From assembly GCF_902806685.2 (NCBI RefSeq), contig NC_048550.1, forward strand, positions 3,515,383 to 3,579,382: a DNA stretch of 64,000 bases, read 5' to 3'. A program made the translations under genes and the position numbers. The stretch's first letter is position 1, and each line of letters opens with the position of its first letter. This stretch comes from Maniola hyperantus. Its lineage: Eukaryota; Arthropoda; Insecta; Lepidoptera; Nymphalidae. Shown one piece after another: positions 21,303 to 32,680 of this stretch. The notes under the pieces are model-generated. The model ran no database searches, was not told the origin of the DNA, and saw only the letters and a program-made list of their open reading frames with translations.

Positions 21303-21539
21303 TTCTAGTTTAGTAAGAGGTAGGCAGTCTACACGAGATTGTTACTCTATGGCAGAGGTCGCGTGCGCAAACGCCGTTAGCGCGCGCTGGATATTTATAA
21401 TGATCGATATTCCGCTCATTTCTACCGGGCCCGCTCCGGTTACTGGGGTCATTTTACTTTAAAGGCTATTACGGTGGTAAATTAATTTAGATTAAGTAAA
21501 AAGTTAAGCTACTTGTATTTGAGTTTCGTAATGGGTATC

Positions 21540-22030
21540 CTGCTGCAGGTTGATCGCGAAAATTGTGATTATTACATTGTTATAATCTCAATAATTATTG
21601 TTGTGATTGGCTGAATTTATGGTATAGTTGCTGTGACAGTACGTTTTAGCTAATAGCGAAAAGTATCAGATCTCAGGTGATTGCAGAGCCTGATTACGAA
21701 AAAGCTGCACCAATCACTGCTACAACCTCAGTCGTTGTGATTGCACGAATTTTTGGTATTCTTGCTGCGACTAGCCAATAGCGAAAGGTATCAGCCAATT
21801 CCAGGTGATTGCGATCGTCACACTATAACTGTAGCTGTCGATTTACAGTTGTCAACCCGCTATTCGATTGCGAAAAATCTACCTCAAATATCGCTACAAT
21901 CTCAATTGCTGTAATTGGTTCAATTTATGGTATTCTTGTTGCAACAATTCATTGTAGCCAATAGTTAAAGAGTCTCAGTAAATCGGAGTTAATTGGGATC
22001 ATCGAACACACTGTAGTTTTCATACTACAG
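21540..22030 (+). mobile_element. Three degenerate MITE-C units in tandem
   Basis: 'TTGTGATTGGCTGAATTTAT' type blocks recur at about 21600, 21737 and 21912, each followed by a TAGCCAATAG-type block and a GATTGCGATCGT-type block. Much older than 48754-48930. Confidence 0.65.
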
Positions 22031-22419
22031 GCGCGAGCGGTACACTGCTCTGGGACACATTTGAGAATAATACAAGAGATATTCTACTCCTAAAATAAAT
22101 CCTGCGGCTTGACATAATACAGGTTTTAGGTATTAGGTACCTACTAGAGAATACTGCTCTAGATTATAATAAATTCTATCCCTAAGTATTTATTGTACAC
22201 AAAGTTTGCATGTATCTGGTAGGTAGGCGAGGTAAAAGCATGACCGCGGCACAATTAGCCATATCGCCTGGATCTGATAAGCGGGTGAAATGGTATCACC
22301 GCGGACAATAGAGGCCTTCTGAGTTATCTGCACTTTGTTTATTGTTGAGTTTGTCGGCGCAAAATACTGCGCCGGCGGCGTTGCTTTTTGTGTAATTAAA
22401 TACTAATTCCTTGAAGATC
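22031..22419. other. Intergenic, no gene seen
   Basis: Contains CGGCGCAAAATACTGCGCCG, an 8-bp-arm inverted repeat at about 22353. No repeat family recognised. Confidence 0.4.
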
Positions 22420-22695
22420 TTGAAATCCTGAAGACCGTAAAAGTACGGAAATTCGAGTACTTTGGCCAGATTATGAGAAACAGCAAACACGACCTATGTC
22501 AGCTCATAATTTAGGGGAAAATAGCTAGTAGAAGACCACCTGGCCGAAAAAGAACATCGTGACTAAAGAATTCACGCCAATTCTACGGAAAGAGTACCCG
22601 ATCTATACTCCGTGCAGCAGCGTCCAAAATGCAGATAGCCCTAATAGCTTCCAATATCCGAAACGATACGGCACTACAAGAAGAAGAAAAAGAAG
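22420..22695 (+). pseudogene. RTE-type LINE reverse transcriptase C-terminus, broken
   Basis: One frame reads RKFEYFGQIMRNSKHDLCQL, stop, SRRPPGRKRTS, stop, then AASKMQIALIASNIRNDTAL. This follows the familiar FEYFGHIMRN...GRKRxSWLKN...ASKVxIAxMIxNIRNG tail. Two in-frame stops, no 5' part. GAAGAAGAA closes it. Confidence 0.75.
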
Positions 22696-22864
22696 AATAG
22701 CTGTAAGTAATTTTGCAAGTGGTAATAAGTCAGATTAAAAAAAGAAGCAGTCATACACCGATCTGCGATGTAATCCGCGCGGCAGGAATTAGAGAAAATC
22801 GGAAGAACATTATAGCAAGAATTGTATTAAAGGGGTGCCACGATCCTCAACTTGACGCAGGAAG

Positions 22865-23100
22865 AAGAATCGCCTAGTGGATACTTAAGACATCGGCTTC
22901 CTATTCGGGGGTTAGAACTCAAGCATATCCGACTTTTCGGAAGTTATGTGCGTTTTAAGAAATTTTAACGGTAAAGGAAAACATCGTGAGGAAACCTGCT
23001 GCATGCCTGAGAGGTTCTCAAAGGTGTGTGGAGTCTGCTAATCCGCACTTGGCGGACTATGTTGCTAACCGTTCTTATTGTGAGAAGGATAGTGGGTCGC
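22865..23100 (+). mobile_element. SINE-A, degenerate; a second head follows at about 23126
   Basis: ATCGCCTAGTGGATACTTAA (worn A box), 'ACATCGTGAGGAAACCTGCT' and 'GGTGTGTGGAGTCTGC'. A further SINE-A head, AGCATAGTGGTTAAGACATC, begins at about 23126. Confidence 0.75.
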
Positions 23101-23234
23101 CGGATGAGTTGAGGATAATCAATAGCATAGTGGTTAAGACATCGGCCTTCTATTCGGGGGGTCGCAGGCTACCTAGTTCGGTCTCGGACACTTCTAATTT
23201 TTCAAAACATTACTTTTTTTTGAAAGAATATAAG

Positions 23235-23395
23235 CCATGTTAAATGACTTATATTCCCCTTTCCTCTCCAATTAAGCGTCAGGCTTCTGCTAGGAGTAGG
23301 TACGACAATAGTGCAACGGGCGGGGTTTGAACCGTCGACCTTTCGGTTTTCAGTCCACTCCTTTACCGGTTTAGCTATTGAGGCTCTAAACTTGC
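23235..23395 (-). mobile_element. SINE-B (tRNA-Phe-like SINE), reverse
   Basis: Reverse of the 59800 copy: 'TCCTCTCCAATTAAGCGTCA', 'GTGCAACGGGCGGGGTTTGA', then a tRNA part with TTTTCAGTCC (anticodon GAA region) and TAGCTATTGAGGC. Confidence 0.8.
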
Positions 23396-23628
23396 TTCTT
23401 TCAACGTGAATGGTTAAGTCACAGTTGGATTGTCATTTAATGAGTTCCGTAGACTTTGTAATAACGCTCAATGCCCGGGCACGCATCTCTAACTGATCGG
23501 AGCTAATGTGCATTTTAAGAAATTAAAATATTACTCGCTTTAACGGTGAAGGAAAACATCGTGAGAATTCCTGAGAGTTCTCTATAATGTTCTCAAAGGT
23601 ATCTATCTATCTGAAGTCTGCCAATCCG
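23396..23628 (+). mobile_element. SINE-A with the same replaced head as 15169-15410
   Basis: TTCTTTCAACGTGAATGG through ATGCCCGGGCACGCATCTCT to AACATCGTGAGAATTCC. It abuts SINE-B directly. Confidence 0.75.
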
Positions 23629-23939
23629 CACTTTAGAGGAAAATGTAATATTATGCTCGTGCTCAACTGTTTTAATTGTTGCAATTATTTCTGTAACATC
23701 AATAATTACATCCAATGTAAGACTTATTAGGTACTTTCGCAATTTATTATCGCTCCGTAATTAGAGTTTACGCACATTTTTACTTAATAAAACAGATCTA
23801 TAATTAAGATGAAGTGATTGCTTTGTTAGCGGTAGTTGTGCGTATTGCTCTGGCGCACGCTTGGATGGTGTACCGCATGACCGTTCATGTGCATCTCGAG
23901 TTTTTGCCAATAGATCGCCCCCTTGCGCACTACGGACCT

Positions 23940-24195
23940 TAGAGACTACAGTATCATCATCATCAACTGATAGACGTCCATTGCTGGACACAGTACAGTA
24001 CAGGCAGTCTGACTACAGTGTACCTACTGTAAAATATTACAATGAAAAAACGGCGATAGCCTAGTGGTCAAAGCTCCGATCTCCTATTACAGTTGGATCC
24101 AGGGAATAGGTACCTACATCCTAACTTTTTAACGTTTGACGTTAAAGGAAAAACGTCGTGAGGAAACCTGCATGCGAGTTCTCCTTAATGTTTTA
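23940..24195 (+). mobile_element. LINE tail scrap followed by degenerate SINE-A
   Basis: At 23950, ATCATCATCATCAACTGATAGACGTCCA is the reverse of the usual LINE 3' end. From 24055, GCGATAGCCTAGTGGTCAA begins a SINE-A with AACGTCGTGAGGAAACCTGC. Confidence 0.65.
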
Positions 24196-25429
24196 AGGGA
24201 CCAGTCAGCTATCCAGTTACAGACATGGATCAACATTGCTATCTATTGATATGCGTTGTCACGTTGTTGTGAACCTTGTAAGAGTAATTGGGTATTTGAC
24301 TCCAATTTTTTTTATTACTTTATTATAAACTAGGATAAAAAAATGACGCAAACTGAAAAAAAACTAATTAAATCGATCAAATAATAAAAAAGTTATAAGC
24401 ATTATAATATTTCTGATTAGACAGAGATAGCAATATAGAATTATGACGTCATTTTGACAAATGCCATAGTAGCTTCGTGCGGTTTCATACAAATTTTTCG
24501 TTTTGCGAGAAAGGGATAGAAGACCCTCCCACTCCAAAATTAAAATGCCTGTAACTTTGTAAATCTTTGTTGGATTTTAATATTTTTTTCAGCGTACGTC
24601 ATAATTTTCATCCTAGTTTATAATAATAATATCTATTTATCGAATTTAAAAGTAGTAAAATACCCAATTCATGATTAATATTTATTAATTTACCGCAGTG
24701 CGTGGAGGTGGTCTATTAGTAATAATTAATTACCTCGGGATGTGAGTACAGAGCGCGGGTCACATTTGCCGGGGAATGAGACCGTGGCGTGACCGCGCAC
24801 TGTTGCGAAGCGCGAGCCATCCTTGCTAAATTGTACCTCAAAAGACGAATTAAAGATAAGAAAAAATAATAAGCTTAGTTAGCTCGTTTATCTAGTAAGT
24901 AAATATGTTTATTTTTTAAAACCTGTCACTAGTATATTTTTATTTTTATTCTAATAAATTTTTACCAGTAAGTACCTAAGTACTTTTGAATCGTCATAAT
25001 TTAATATGCATACCACATTGGTTAGCAATGCCTTTTCTAGCAAAAAAACCAGAACGAATCTCGGCGGTTGATCTTTTCAAAGATTCGACCCGTATACCTA
25101 TACTACGCTATTTTTTATCCTAGAAAATCAAAGACTTTCCACGCGATTCAAAAAAACACGTGGACGTCCATCGTCTAGTAGCAACTTAATACTAAAATAT
25201 TTATCCTTGCACTTCTCCCAATATTATCTTTCATAATTTTTTAACATTCTCGCATAAACTAAGTACTAAAGGAAAAGCTCGTGCGATAAAAAGTCACAAC
25301 CCATCATCAATACTTTATTTATATTTTTTATACTTATAATAAAACTGTAACAGGTCAAATTCTGTACATTGAAGATATTTTGAAAATTTTTTTTCGAGGG
25401 CACTCTATAATCGATACTGAACCCAAAAC
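24196..25429. other. AT-rich intergenic, no gene supported
   Basis: Includes a Rep-1 fragment, reverse, at about 25075-25185 (CCTAGAAAATCAAAGACTTT, CACGTGGACGTCCATCG). Otherwise no pattern. Confidence 0.35.
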
Positions 25430-25770
25430 TGTAATTTTTTTCATTTTTGTCTGTCTGTCTGTCTATCTGTCTGTATCACGGCCGCGCATCACGCTGAAAC
25501 TACTGAATGGATTCCAATGAAACTTGGTACGATTTGAGGTCATACTATGAGGAAGAATATAGGATACTTTTTATCCCGAAATTCAGCATGGTTCCTGTAG
25601 GAGAGGGGACGAAAGTTAAAATGTATACTGAGTTGTAATTCATTAACGCGTAGTCCGATTTCATTCATTCTTTTTTTTGTTAGAAAGGGGATATTTTAAA
25701 GATTGTTCCGTAAATATTTCAAGGTCATCGGTTTTTAACCGACTGTCAAAAAGGAGGTGGTTCTTTTTTC
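25430..25770 (+). repeat. CTGT-microsatellite repeat with 'aaaaggaggtggtt' end
   Basis: (CTGT)n at 25449-25474, 'CACGGCCGCGCATCACG', 'TTGGTACGATTTGAGGTCA', then AACCGACTGTCAAAAAGGAG, a common lepidopteran repeat end. Confidence 0.6.
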
Positions 25771-25949
25771 TACATCGATTTTTTTCGAGGTTTCTGGACC
25801 GATTTGCAAATGTTTTTTTTAAATCAACAAAAAAAGTTTACGTCGTGGTCACATAAAAAATTCTGGATTCAACTCCTTAATCCTGATGCTGCAGGGTTAC
25901 TGCCCGCCTGGGTTATCAAGATTCAGGAAGTGTTCATAGTGAATTCATA

Positions 25950-26060
25950 TTGTAGGTACCAAGCAACGACAACAATCCCGAAAAATCAAAGAGTTCCCGC
26001 GGGATTTTAAAAAACGTAAATCCACGCGGACGAAGTCGCAGGAATCAGCTAGTTATAAAT
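25950..26060 (-). repeat. Rep-1 terminal fragment, reverse
   Basis: 'AAAATCAAAGAGTTCCCGCG' to CCACGCGGACGAAGTCGCAG and ATCAGCTAGTTA. Confidence 0.75.
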
Positions 26061-26104
26061 AAAATAGAGTCGAGTTATGATGACCAGCAACAGCTATAAT
26101 CGGC

Positions 26105-26680
26105 AGCGTATAAAACAAAAATTGCCTCGCATTCCGGAGACAATGCGGGTGTCATCGTGGACACACTTCGGCTACCGGTCGGCAAGCGGCTCATATTTTA
26201 CCCGACAGTCTTCATTGCCTCCGCAATCCACTTACTAGTGCTGTGCGCTTGTCGATACTTGATATCGATAAAATTGTTCATATAGAAATAATCGTTATAA
26301 AAAATTAAAATACTTCACATTCCGGAGACAATGTGGGTTTGTTTCATCGCGGACACAATTCGGCTACCGGTCGGCACGCGGCTCATATTCTACCCGACAG
26401 TCTTCATTGCCTCTGCAATATATTTACTAGTGATGTGCTTTTGTCTATACTCGATATCGATGAATTAGTTCATACACAAATAGGTTGTATAAGAGTGTGG
26501 TGTATAAAGTTATATTGCGTGGGTGGATGTCATCATGCATGCACTTTGGCTTCCGGTCGACAGTCGACAAGTGGTTCATATTTTATCTACAGTCGTCACT
26601 GACTTAGATATCCACTTCATTGTACTGTCATTCGATTGTTGATAGTTTGTAGGTATCGATAAAAATAGACATAGAATAAT
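26105..26680. repeat. Degenerate tandem array, about 188-bp unit, three copies
   Basis: CATTCCGGAGACAATG at 26130 and 26318, with a third, weaker unit from about 26505. Each holds CACTTCGGCTACCGGTCGGC-like sequence and ends near CGATATCGAT or TATCGATAAAA. Confidence 0.8.
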
Positions 26681-27184
26681 ACATAAGACGTAACAATTAT
26701 TATTTTCGTCTGGTGACTTATGATTAATTGTCATTTTAACGTTTTCTCTAGTGTCACTTTGAGGTTTTTGGGTGAGGAGAGAAAAATAAGTTTTTACAAA
26801 AAAAAGGGCAGACGTTTTTCAATTGTAGGCTGCAGCGCAATGCGAGATAAATTGCACTTTATTGCGTCGTGACACGTCGCTATTTATTTAAACGCCTTTG
26901 CAGTGTGAGCCTTCTGTACCTGTAAGGTACTATTAACTATTTTTGTTTTAAATCAACATTATTTTATCAGACTCATCGATAAAACTAAACGACCTGTTCA
27001 GTTGCTCACTGGGCGAGTTCATAAGGGCCATAACGTGTTTGTTAAGTTTTGTATAAAGTAAGTGATTTAAGTTTAAGTAAGTTAGCTGTATATAGTAAAG
27101 TAAGTGTAAATAATTTAAGTTAACTTAGCTATCGCATTAGATTAGCCTGTGATGATAGTTTTAAGTTGTCTAATAAAAAATACA

Positions 27185-27425
27185 TCCTTAGAAGAGGCGT
27201 GCGCGGGTTGCTTTCATTAATCTTTGATTTATACATTATATTTGTACAGAAAGAAATGTGAATGCAGTTTGCAATGCAATGGCAGTTTGAGAACACAAAA
27301 ATTCTTACTCAAGATCATACTTATCGATAAAATTAAACTACATCCCTAGACCGCGAGTGAAAGAGGCGTGCGCGGGTTGCTCTCATTAATCTTTCATTTC
27401 TACGTTATATTATTAGAGGAACGGG
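27185..27425. repeat. Direct repeat pair, about 60 bp
   Basis: GAGGCGTGCGCGGGTTGCT followed by TCATTAATCTTT occurs at about 27194 and 27364. Confidence 0.8.
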
Positions 27426-28404
27426 TTTGCACGGATGCTGCGGGCCGAGAGAGAGGGGCGCGGGGGGACGTGAACCCGATTGAACCCTCAGTAGCACCTG
27501 CCGCGTCCGGCCTCTGCCGTGTAACGATTTACTTCTATCCTATGTAACAACCGAGCCTACCTTAATAAGCCTATGTTACTTTACTTTATACCTGACTTTG
27601 TTAATGCGACTTTCTTGTTGGTGCGTGTACATTGTAACCTATTTTATTATTTAAATGTATACGGCTTCTATTTTGAGTACAGATTAGAGTAGTGTTAGAT
27701 TTTGATTTCACTTGCACATAAATCTACCTTCTAATTGTCTAGGTATTTATCGATTCAGATATTTTGATAGAAAGTACCTAGGTTTCCTACTAAATGCCCA
27801 AACACTAAAATACCTAATGTTGTCAAGAAATAATTAAGTATGTCGCTTTTGATAAACGGGCTTAAAACTCAAATCATTGATTTATTCAGATTGGGTATTA
27901 TTGTATAGGTACACTTTCTGATTGTTACTTGCTGAATTTACAATACAATGATGTAGTGGTGATAATTAAACTAAAGCTACGAGGGTTCCAAATGCGCCCA
28001 GGTCTGAGAAGAGCCCACAACAAACTCAGCCGGGTATTCTTTTTCATCATCACCACTTTACAAAATCACTTATACTTATTAGAACTATCAAAGCTGTTTT
28101 GCAACTCATTTCCAAACTTTCTAATTATATTGTATTTAAAATCCTTCACATTGTAATAGGCTTTAAATAAAACAGAAACGAAGATAAGTGTAATAATTAA
28201 TGTTTTGTAGGTGCCTTCATGTCGCAAATAATGTAACCCAGCCCAATTTTTTTATTATTATTAATTGAATTATTACTTGTATTTAAATTAGTAACTTAGC
28301 GGATACGGAATAATAAATTAAATACGGAATAAAAATAGCACTGCTGGCTATGAATTGAAAAAAAATACAATTATATAGCAGGGCTGTCGTGTTTTTAATT
28401 ATTT
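27426..28404. other. Intergenic; GC-rich patch 27421-27520
   Basis: A GGGGCGCGGGGGGACGTGAA-containing patch in AT-rich surroundings; possibly an exon, a CpG patch or old repeat. No supported frame. The remainder is AT-rich without features. Confidence 0.3.
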
Positions 28405-28700
28405 TAATTACGAGGAGGTTACCCAGCGGCGCTCCTGCTCGTCGCCTAGCGACTGGGTCACGGGAACATCAAATCAATCAACCACGACCCACGCACCGAG
28501 AAAGTGCGTGCGCCTCCCGACCCGGGGACCCAATTGGCGACAACTGCAGACGCCGCGCACTTCGCCCGCGTCCCATCCTCCGCTTCGTCCACTGTGCCCT
28601 CTGCTAGTCAGAAGGATACGCGGAGAAACCTCCCCCTCTGCCAGGTCATTAGCCATAACCAACAATATCACCGAAGAGAGATTATTTGTCATGTTACTAG
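28405..28700. other. GC-rich segment of unknown origin
   Basis: A sharp rise in GC (for example GCGCCTCCCGACCCGGGGAC). Open frames exist on both strands, but none is clearly protein-like. An old transposon interior is the simplest idea. Confidence 0.3.
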
Positions 28701-28828
28701 TGCTACTACGTATAAGTTAAGGCTTTAAAACGGTAAACTGAAAGTAACCATAGATTAGCTAATTTTAATTACAGTCCAACAATACAGAAACAGTCTTACT
28801 AGTAACTACACTGTATAGGAACGGAATT

Positions 28829-29001
28829 GTAAAGCAAATATATAACAATTGTAAATCATCGGCACTAATGCTATCGGCATGATTTACGCTGTTGCACTGT
28901 TTTAGCTGCGGGCTGCACGGTGCTGACCGCTGGTCATTATAATCAACTGTTTTATGTGTAGGCTAGCCATCAATCATGTAAAGCGAAGATTTTCTCAACC
29001 C
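28829..29001. repeat. Direct repeat, copy A (about 175 bp)
   Basis: TGTAAAGCAAATATATAACA to GCGAAGATTTTCTCAACCC. Partner at 29110-29288, with 'TCATCGGCACTAATGCTATC' and 'GACCGCTGGTCATTATAATC' identical. Confidence 0.88.
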
Positions 29002-29109
29002 TAAGCGTCACTGTTCAAGTATGATACTATATTTATCAAAGTTTTTGCTACTTCAGCTTTGTTAATCAGTCAATTAACAAAAAACTTTGGAGGAAGTCGT
29101 GGTGAATAG

Positions 29110-29288
29110 TGTAAAGCAAATATGTAACAATTGTAAATCATCGGCACTAATGCTATCGGCATGACTTACGTACGCTCTGGCACTGTTTTAGCTGCGGGCG
29201 GCACGGTGTTGACCGCTGGTCATTATAATCAACTGTTTTATGTGTAGGCTCACCATGTTCCACTCAAAGCGAGGAGTTTTCTGAGCCC
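29110..29288. repeat. Direct repeat, copy B
   Basis: Offset 281 bases from copy A, with a few substitutions and a small GTAC insertion. The two may be the remains of a longer array. Confidence 0.88.
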
Positions 29289-29407
29289 GGGGTAAGACGC
29301 ACAAGAGGCGTCGATCGCGACTAGATTACGGCGCAGCGCTGGTGCAGCATAATAGTTATTAGAAAAAGTCAAAGTCAAATCATTTATTCAAAATGTATAT
29401 GATGATA

Positions 29408-29919
29408 AGTAGTGAAGGAATCTCCCAATAGTCCTAGTCGCATGGTGTCAGTACACGCAAGTGTTGAATCGTCCACCAATTACCGGTGTGAGGTGCTCGA
29501 TAATTGAATGCATGGTTTACGGCGGCTGCTCGCTGGAGCGACGGAAACCGATGAGGATACTGCACTTATGATGTAGAAGTAGTGAAGGAATCTCCCAATA
29601 GTCCTAGTCGCATGGTGTCAGTACACGCAAGTGTTGAATCGTCCACCAATTACCGGTGTGAGGTGCTCGATAATTGAATGCATGGTTTACGGCGGCTGCT
29701 CGCTGGAGCGACGGAAACCGATGAGGATACTGCACTTATGATGTAGAAGTAGTGAAGGAATCTCCCAATAGTCCTAGTCGCATGGTGTCAGTACACGCAA
29801 GTGTTGAATCGTCCACCAATTACCGGTGTGAGGTGCTCGATATAATTGAATGCATGGTTTACGGCGGCTGCTCGCCAGAGCGACGGCAACCGACGAGGAT
29901 ACTGCACTTATGATGTAGT
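29408..29919. repeat. Satellite-like tandem array, 170-bp unit, three copies
   Basis: AGTGAAGGAATCTCCCAATA starts at 29411, 29581 and 29751. Units 1 and 2 look identical base for base. Unit 3 has a 2-base TA insertion and a few changes near its end (CGCCAGAGCGACGGCAACCG). Very recent duplication. Confidence 0.95.
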
Positions 29920-30004
29920 ATTATACGCTCGCTGTTGCATCCATTGTTTTCATAGCCGTACTATTATATTTTATGTATGGAATGCCTTGTAAAATCTTTC
30001 TATC

Positions 30005-30395
30005 AGTACCCTTATTATAAATGCGAAAGTGTGTTTGTTTATTGGTTTGTTGGTTTGTTAGTTTGTTGGATTGTCCTTCAATCACGTCGCAACGGTGCAA
30101 CGGATTGGCGTGATTTTATGCATGGGTATAGATAAAGACCCGGAGAATGACATAGGCTACTTTTTATCCCGGAAAATCAAAGAGTTCCCACGGGATTTTC
30201 AAAAAACTATTTCCACGCGAACGAAGTCGCGCCTATGTCCTTCCCCGGGATGCAAGCTATCTCTGTACCAAAGTTCATCAAAATCGGTTGAAGGGATGGG
30301 CCCTGAAAAGCTAGCAGACAGACAGGCAGACAGACAGACAGACGGGCAGACAGACAGACAGACACACTTTCGCATTTATAATATTAAGAATGGAT
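30005..30395. repeat. Two Rep-1 copies in inverted orientation
   Basis: A reverse unit (TTATAAATGCGAAAGTGTG to CCACGCGAACGAAGTCGCG) is followed at about 30230 by a forward unit ending in (GACA)n and CACTTTCGCATTTATAATAT. The outer ends form inverted repeats. Confidence 0.8.
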
Positions 30396-30640
30396 AGTAT
30401 GGATTTAAGATAAGTACCTACTTTGAAAACAAAGCTCACGTCCCGTTACCAGAGCGGTTACGTGCTCACGCAATAAACTGATACAATTAAATACAAAATA
30501 AGCTTTCATCGTAATATTATAAAGAATAAAAAGCATTATGAAGCCAATCGTAAAACCAAGCAAGCATTACCAGCACGCGCCAACCGTGCGGTGTGAAAAA
30601 CTACGTAATGGTTAATTTAACGTTTCGCAAACATAGTTTA
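30396..30640. other. Spacer, no feature seen
   Basis: Short AT-rich spacer between Rep-1 and the 103-bp array. Confidence 0.3.
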
Positions 30641-30647
30641 AAAAAAT

Positions 30648-31170
30648 CTACATAGAGTTCCTATATCTGGGGTTACAAAAATCCTTCTCTATGCTTCGTG
30701 ATCCTTGAGACGGCCTTTGGAGTCGAGCGTCTGCGAACACAGTGAAAAACCTTTATAAAGGGTTTCTAGGAATGATTGGGGTTAAAATACCCTTTCTATC
30801 CTTTTTGATCCTTGAAGTGGACTTTTGAGTCGAGCGTCTGCGAACACAGTGAAAACACCTTTACATAGAGTTCCTACTTGGGGTTAAAAATACCCTCTCT
30901 ATGTTACGTGATCCTTGAGGTGGGTTTTTGAGCCGAGCTCTGTGAACGTGGTGAAAAATCTCTACGTAGAGTTCCTACTTGGGGTAAAAAATACCTTAAG
31001 GCAAATGTAGGGACGTCATTCGAGTGCCAGGCGTCAGGGACGCTGCGCTCGGCTATAAACTCTATCTTGAGGATTGCGGAGCATAGAGAGGGTATTTTTA
31101 ACCCCAAGTAGGAAGTTTATGTAGAGATTTTTTAACCATGTTCGCAGACGCTCGACTCGAAAATCCACCT
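30648..31170. repeat. Tandem array, about 103-107-bp unit, with an inverted last unit
   Basis: Direct units end in AGTGAAAA-like sequence at 30748, 30855 and 30957. A partial fourth ends at about 30995. After a 70-base spacer, GAGGGTATTTTTAACCCCAA to GTTCGCAGACGCTCGACTCG is the same unit reversed. Confidence 0.88.
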
Positions 31171-31554
31171 TTGTTCTTCAAAGTCGTGGCCCCGTGCATT
31201 ATTAATGTTAATAAACAACATGGGTAGCAATATAACAACACAGATTTATGTAGTTTTGCAAAATAATAGAAAAAAACAGAGCGCTAAGTTCGGCCCGGCT
31301 TTTTAACTGTTCTAAATTCCAATACAGAATCGCTAAGTCTCGTTGTTTTCTTGAGTGTTTAATTGTGTTCGAGTTTAGTTGAAAAAAATATATTCACGTA
31401 CCTTATAAACTTAGTACGTAGACAAACAACAAATAGAAAAAAAACTATATTAACCTCAAAAAAACTTGGCCTATCAGACCGTACTTTATTTCCTGAGGGT
31501 TGATGGATTCTTGAACTCTCCACTGTTCCGCAAAATGCAAATGTTTTATATAAA

Positions 31555-31965
31555 AACCGGTCAAGTGCGAGTCAGGCTCGCGCAATGAGGGTTCCGTACT
31601 ACAGTCGTATTTTTTTGACATTTTGCAGGATAATTCAAAAAATATGATACATAAAAATAAATAAAAATCTGTTTTAGAATGCACAGGTGAAGACCTTTCA
31701 TATGATACCCCACTTGATATAGTTATCTTACTTAGAAAATTGAAAATACTAATTATTATTAGTTTGTGACCACAATTTAATTTTTTTTGTGTGATGCAAC
31801 CCTAAATTCACGGTTTTCAGATTTTTCCCCAAATGTCAGCTATAAGATCTACCTACTGCCAAATTTCATGATTCTAGGTCAACGGGAAGTACCCTGTAGG
31901 TTTCTTGACAGACAGACGGACAGACAGACAGACAACAAAGTGATCCTAGAAGGGTTCTACTTACT
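31555..31965 (+). repeat. Rep-3 copy, left arm of a long inverted repeat
   Basis: Starts ACCGGTCAAGTGCGAGTCAG, includes 'TTTCATATGATACCCCACTT', 'CATGATTCTAGGTCAACGGG', a GACA microsatellite and 'CAACAAAGTGATCCTA'. The partner is 32268-32680, reversed. Confidence 0.85.
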
Positions 31966-32267
31966 ACTATGCTACCTAGCTACTTGACTGTGACAGAAAG
32001 CTTTAAGTTCGACCCCCACATTTCCGCATATTTTAATATGATTTTTTGCTTAGTGTTGTCAGTCAACCGTGTGTGATAAGTACAGCTAAGACACAGTCGC
32101 GTGGCGCGCGCGTGCCAAGCCAATTACGCTTCTGCAGCTTATTGCCCGTCTTCTCATTACTGCGATTGAGAATGCGCAGCCGACTGTATCGCCTGCCAGG
32201 TCAGCATAGGCCGTATACACAGTACATGTTACTTTACACGACTTGCTTGTCCTTTTAAGCTTGATCG
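31966..32267. other. Spacer between the Rep-3 arms
   Basis: About 300 bases with a GC-rich centre (CGTGGCGCGCGCGTGCC). No gene recognised. Confidence 0.4.
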
Positions 32268-32680
32268 AGGAACTTTTTAGGGTTCCGTACCTCAAAAGGA
32301 AAAACGGAACCCTTATAGGATCACTTTGTTGTCTGTCTGTCTGTCCGTCTGTCTGTCAAGAAACCTACAGGGTACTTCCCGTTGACCTAGAATCATGAAA
32401 TTTGGCAGGTAGGTAGGTCTTATAGCTTACATTTGGGGACAAATCTGAAAACCGTGAATTTAGGGTTAGATCACACAAAAAAAATTAAATTGTGGTCATG
32501 AACTAATAATTAGTATTTTCAACTTTCGAAGTGAGACAACAGCTATATCAAGTGGGGTATCATATGAAAGGTATTTTATTTTCTATTATTTATATCTAAA
32601 ACAGATTTTTATTTATTTTTATGCATCATAATGAACCCTCATTGCGCGTGCCTGACTCGCACTTGGCCGGTTTTTTTTGG
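32268..32680 (-). repeat. Rep-3 copy, right arm, reverse
   Basis: From 'TTTAGGGTTCCGTACCTCAA' through CTGT-rich microsatellite to GACTCGCACTTGGCCGG. Near full length. Confidence 0.85.

Noticed and set aside
30317..30362. CRISPR-like regular array
   Set aside because: It is a GACA microsatellite inside Rep-1 in a eukaryotic genome, with no spacers.
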